Assembly (NCBI GenBank): GCA_905221605.1
Contig: CAJNDS010002472.1
Coordinates: 185,001 to 249,000 of the forward strand
DNA length: 64,000 bases
Source of the DNA: Symbiodinium natans
Taxonomy: Eukaryota; Sar; Dinophyceae; Suessiales; Symbiodiniaceae
Direction: 5' to 3'
The position numbers and the translations under genes were made by a program. Positions 62,401-64,000 of the stretch are shown here, piece by piece. Each line of letters opens with the position of its first letter. The stretch's first letter is position 1. The notes under the pieces are model-generated. The model had not been told where the DNA came from. It did not search any database and worked only from the letters and a program-made list of their open reading frames with translations.

Positions 62401-64000
62401 TGCTCACGACGATTTTCGTCCTCCTCCGCGATCAGGCTCAAAGACGGAACACCGCCCTTAAACTCGACCTTGACCTTGGTTGAGGAATGGTCCCAAATGC
62501 ACAGGATGGGGCTATGGCTGACGAGCTCTAGAACCACTGCAGGGCCCTTGTGCTCCTCACCCAAAAACGCCAAAACTCTACCCTTCAGCTTGCACTCATT
62601 GGCATTCTTTCCGCGACTGATAGCGCCCGCGGTCCAATGCCCTTCTACGCCCTCATTGGACGAAGAGAATCGAGCAAGGACCCTTGACGCCTGCCGGGTA
62701 GAACTGCGGGGATCCGAAGCTTCTCCGGTTGCCCGCCAGCCAATGACCTGCGTAACTCTACCCACAAGGGCTATCAGCTTGCTGAAGGCGGGGTCTAAGG
62801 CAACCTCCTTGCCCTTAGACCTCCAGAGCGCTTCACACTGCTCATTCACGACATGTCTGTGGCCGTGCCAGTTCACCTCTGACGACCAACGCACGACGAT
62901 GTCGCCCTGAACCACATTCAGGGGCGAGCAGTTGTGCCCCGCCACCACAGCACCATCTTCCCTAACCACCCATGTGGTCCAGTAAGGCTTCACATCGCCC
63001 CACTTGGAAAGATCCTTGTGCTGGGAGCCGAGGCTGAGCTTCATGGAATGGCTCTTCTTCCATATCTTCCCACTCAGCATGCCATATGATGTGGGAACTG
63101 GAGCATCCTTGGGCGTAGTCCTGAACCCTACCGCCCATTGCTGGATGGTTGAGGACCTAACCCTAACCAATCCTCCTGTCCTATCCAAAGTTGCAAGGAC
63201 GGAGTTGACCTCTAAGCCCACCTCATGGGCCTCAAGGTCCCCCTCAAGCGGAGGTTCGGGCTCCTCCCGCTCGGCTATCTCCACCGAGGTATCGACTGCC
63301 TCTTTCTCGATGCAGGCGGGGCAGCGAGAAAACAGGTAGGTCCGCTTGCCGCAGATGCATAGACCCTCATGGTCCCAGAGGGGTCGTGGCGGTTCGTCCA
63401 GCATCCCTCTAATGCTGGCATCATCGATGGAACGAACCGCGTCCAACCTCAAGGACCGCAGGACTTCCGCCCCCAATGCCTGCTTCCCTACGATCCCAAA
63501 ACCTCGCAGGGGAGGCTCCGGAAAATCCTTCTTGAGTTCCGGACAAGCCTCGGCCACTTCCAAGTGGCCTTGCTGCGTGCGCCAAAGGCGTGGCCGCACC
63601 GCCCAGATAGCCTTGATGCCTGCCCAAGCCTCTCCTACAGCCCTTGCTTCTTTGCGCTGCAGGTTCCTTGCTTGGAGCGTGAGCTCAACAACCAAAGGCC
63701 ACCTAAGGACGGCTGTGACAAGCCCGCCTTGCCCAAGTCCTACGAGGAATTGCGGGCGAAACCCCGAAGCTTCCCTAAGAACCTTGGCACACGAAGTAAG
63801 CAAGTCGACCCTGATCCGCTTGATCTTCTTGGTCCCTGCGAGCCTGCCGGCCCCGCAATCGAAATGCGAGGCAAGCCCGTCGGTATCCTCAAACGGACCC
63901 CAACAACCCCTGACAGCCACAGAAACTCCAGGGAGGCTCGCTTGGAAGACGCGCCTGATCTCAGTCAGCTCTGCGTCCTGCTCTTTCCAACGCGCGTAGT
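62265..64000 (-). pseudogene. Upstream pol-like polyprotein segment, cut by window edge
   Basis: The frame is open from base 64000 (beyond the window) to TGA at 62265, at least 577 codons. The GTG at 63920 is not a eukaryotic start. No protease (DTG) or known gag domain is recognised. Visible features are a zinc-ribbon-like Cys set (C-x-C-x9-C-x2-C, encoded at about 63310-63360), a GLGQGGLVTAVLRWPLVVEL segment, and a basic C-terminus that is probably out of frame. The last 40 or so residues (GTRRTFRSSGSRDPF on) look like wrong-frame sequence, whereas the -1 frame there reads a protein-like ISEFRVTG...AWYEGQRRDPSLAG that leads into the integrase segment. So this and the integrase frame belong to one polyprotein joined by a -1 shift between 62400 and 62265. 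Confidence 0.7.

Noticed and set aside
60417-63999. Several plus-strand frames of 100-217 residues
   Set aside because: They are shadows of the minus-strand pol frames.

Overview
The window looks like nuclear DNA of a protist with plant-type TTTAGGG telomeres, most likely a dinoflagellate (a Symbiodiniaceae-like alga is my best guess). The grounds are more than a hundred TTTAGGG/CCCTAAA tracts, a fragment of type I polyketide synthase ketosynthase, a PPR protein with a hydrophobic N-terminal leader, and GC-rich retroelement-associated proteins rich in Gly-Lys-Gly. None of these is diagnostic alone; other algae with TTTAGGG telomeres (some greens, cryptophytes, chromerids) are not excluded. 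All gene calls are ATG-to-stop reading frames without intron modelling.

Bases 1-52,812 are almost gene-free. Short pieces of unrelated sequence (about 100-600 bp) are separated by interstitial telomere-like tracts of 20-300 bp in both orientations. Some tracts are perfect TTTAGGG; others are uniform blocks of a variant (TTGAGGG, TTTGGGG, TTTTAGGG, TTTAGGGG, TTAAGGG, ATTAGGG, CCCTAATAA). Within this patchwork are a frameshifted Cys-containing gene pair near the left end (655-2084), a long T-run followed by a GGGGTTTG array (3190-4267), a LINE reverse transcriptase cut off at a telomeric block (22049-23400), a ketosynthase fragment (about 37119-37223), one apparently intact PPR gene (37504-38526), several families of short inverted-repeat elements (called M1-M5 here), and a block of minisatellites and G-rich sequence (44080-46760). 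In several places a telomeric tract interrupts or truncates one of the short elements at a base or two of microhomology, which indicates that the tracts were added to pre-existing DNA.

From 52,813 to 64,000 the telomeric tracts stop. After a TA/TACA microsatellite, the last 10 kb is a GC-rich, fully minus-strand array. In transcription order it contains an unclassified pol-like frame entering from beyond the right edge, a frame with an HHCC integrase zinc module and a shortened integrase core, a Ty3/gypsy-like reverse transcriptase without visible RNase H, a Tpt1/KptA-type RNA 2'-phosphotransferase, and a 1172-residue protein with C2H2, RanBP2-type and SWIM zinc-binding modules, one membrane segment and a C-terminal single-HKD phospholipase D-like domain. 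The first three are one decayed or frameshifting retroelement with integrase before reverse transcriptase. Whether the Tpt1 and PLD genes are cargo of the same element or host genes next to it is the most interesting open question.
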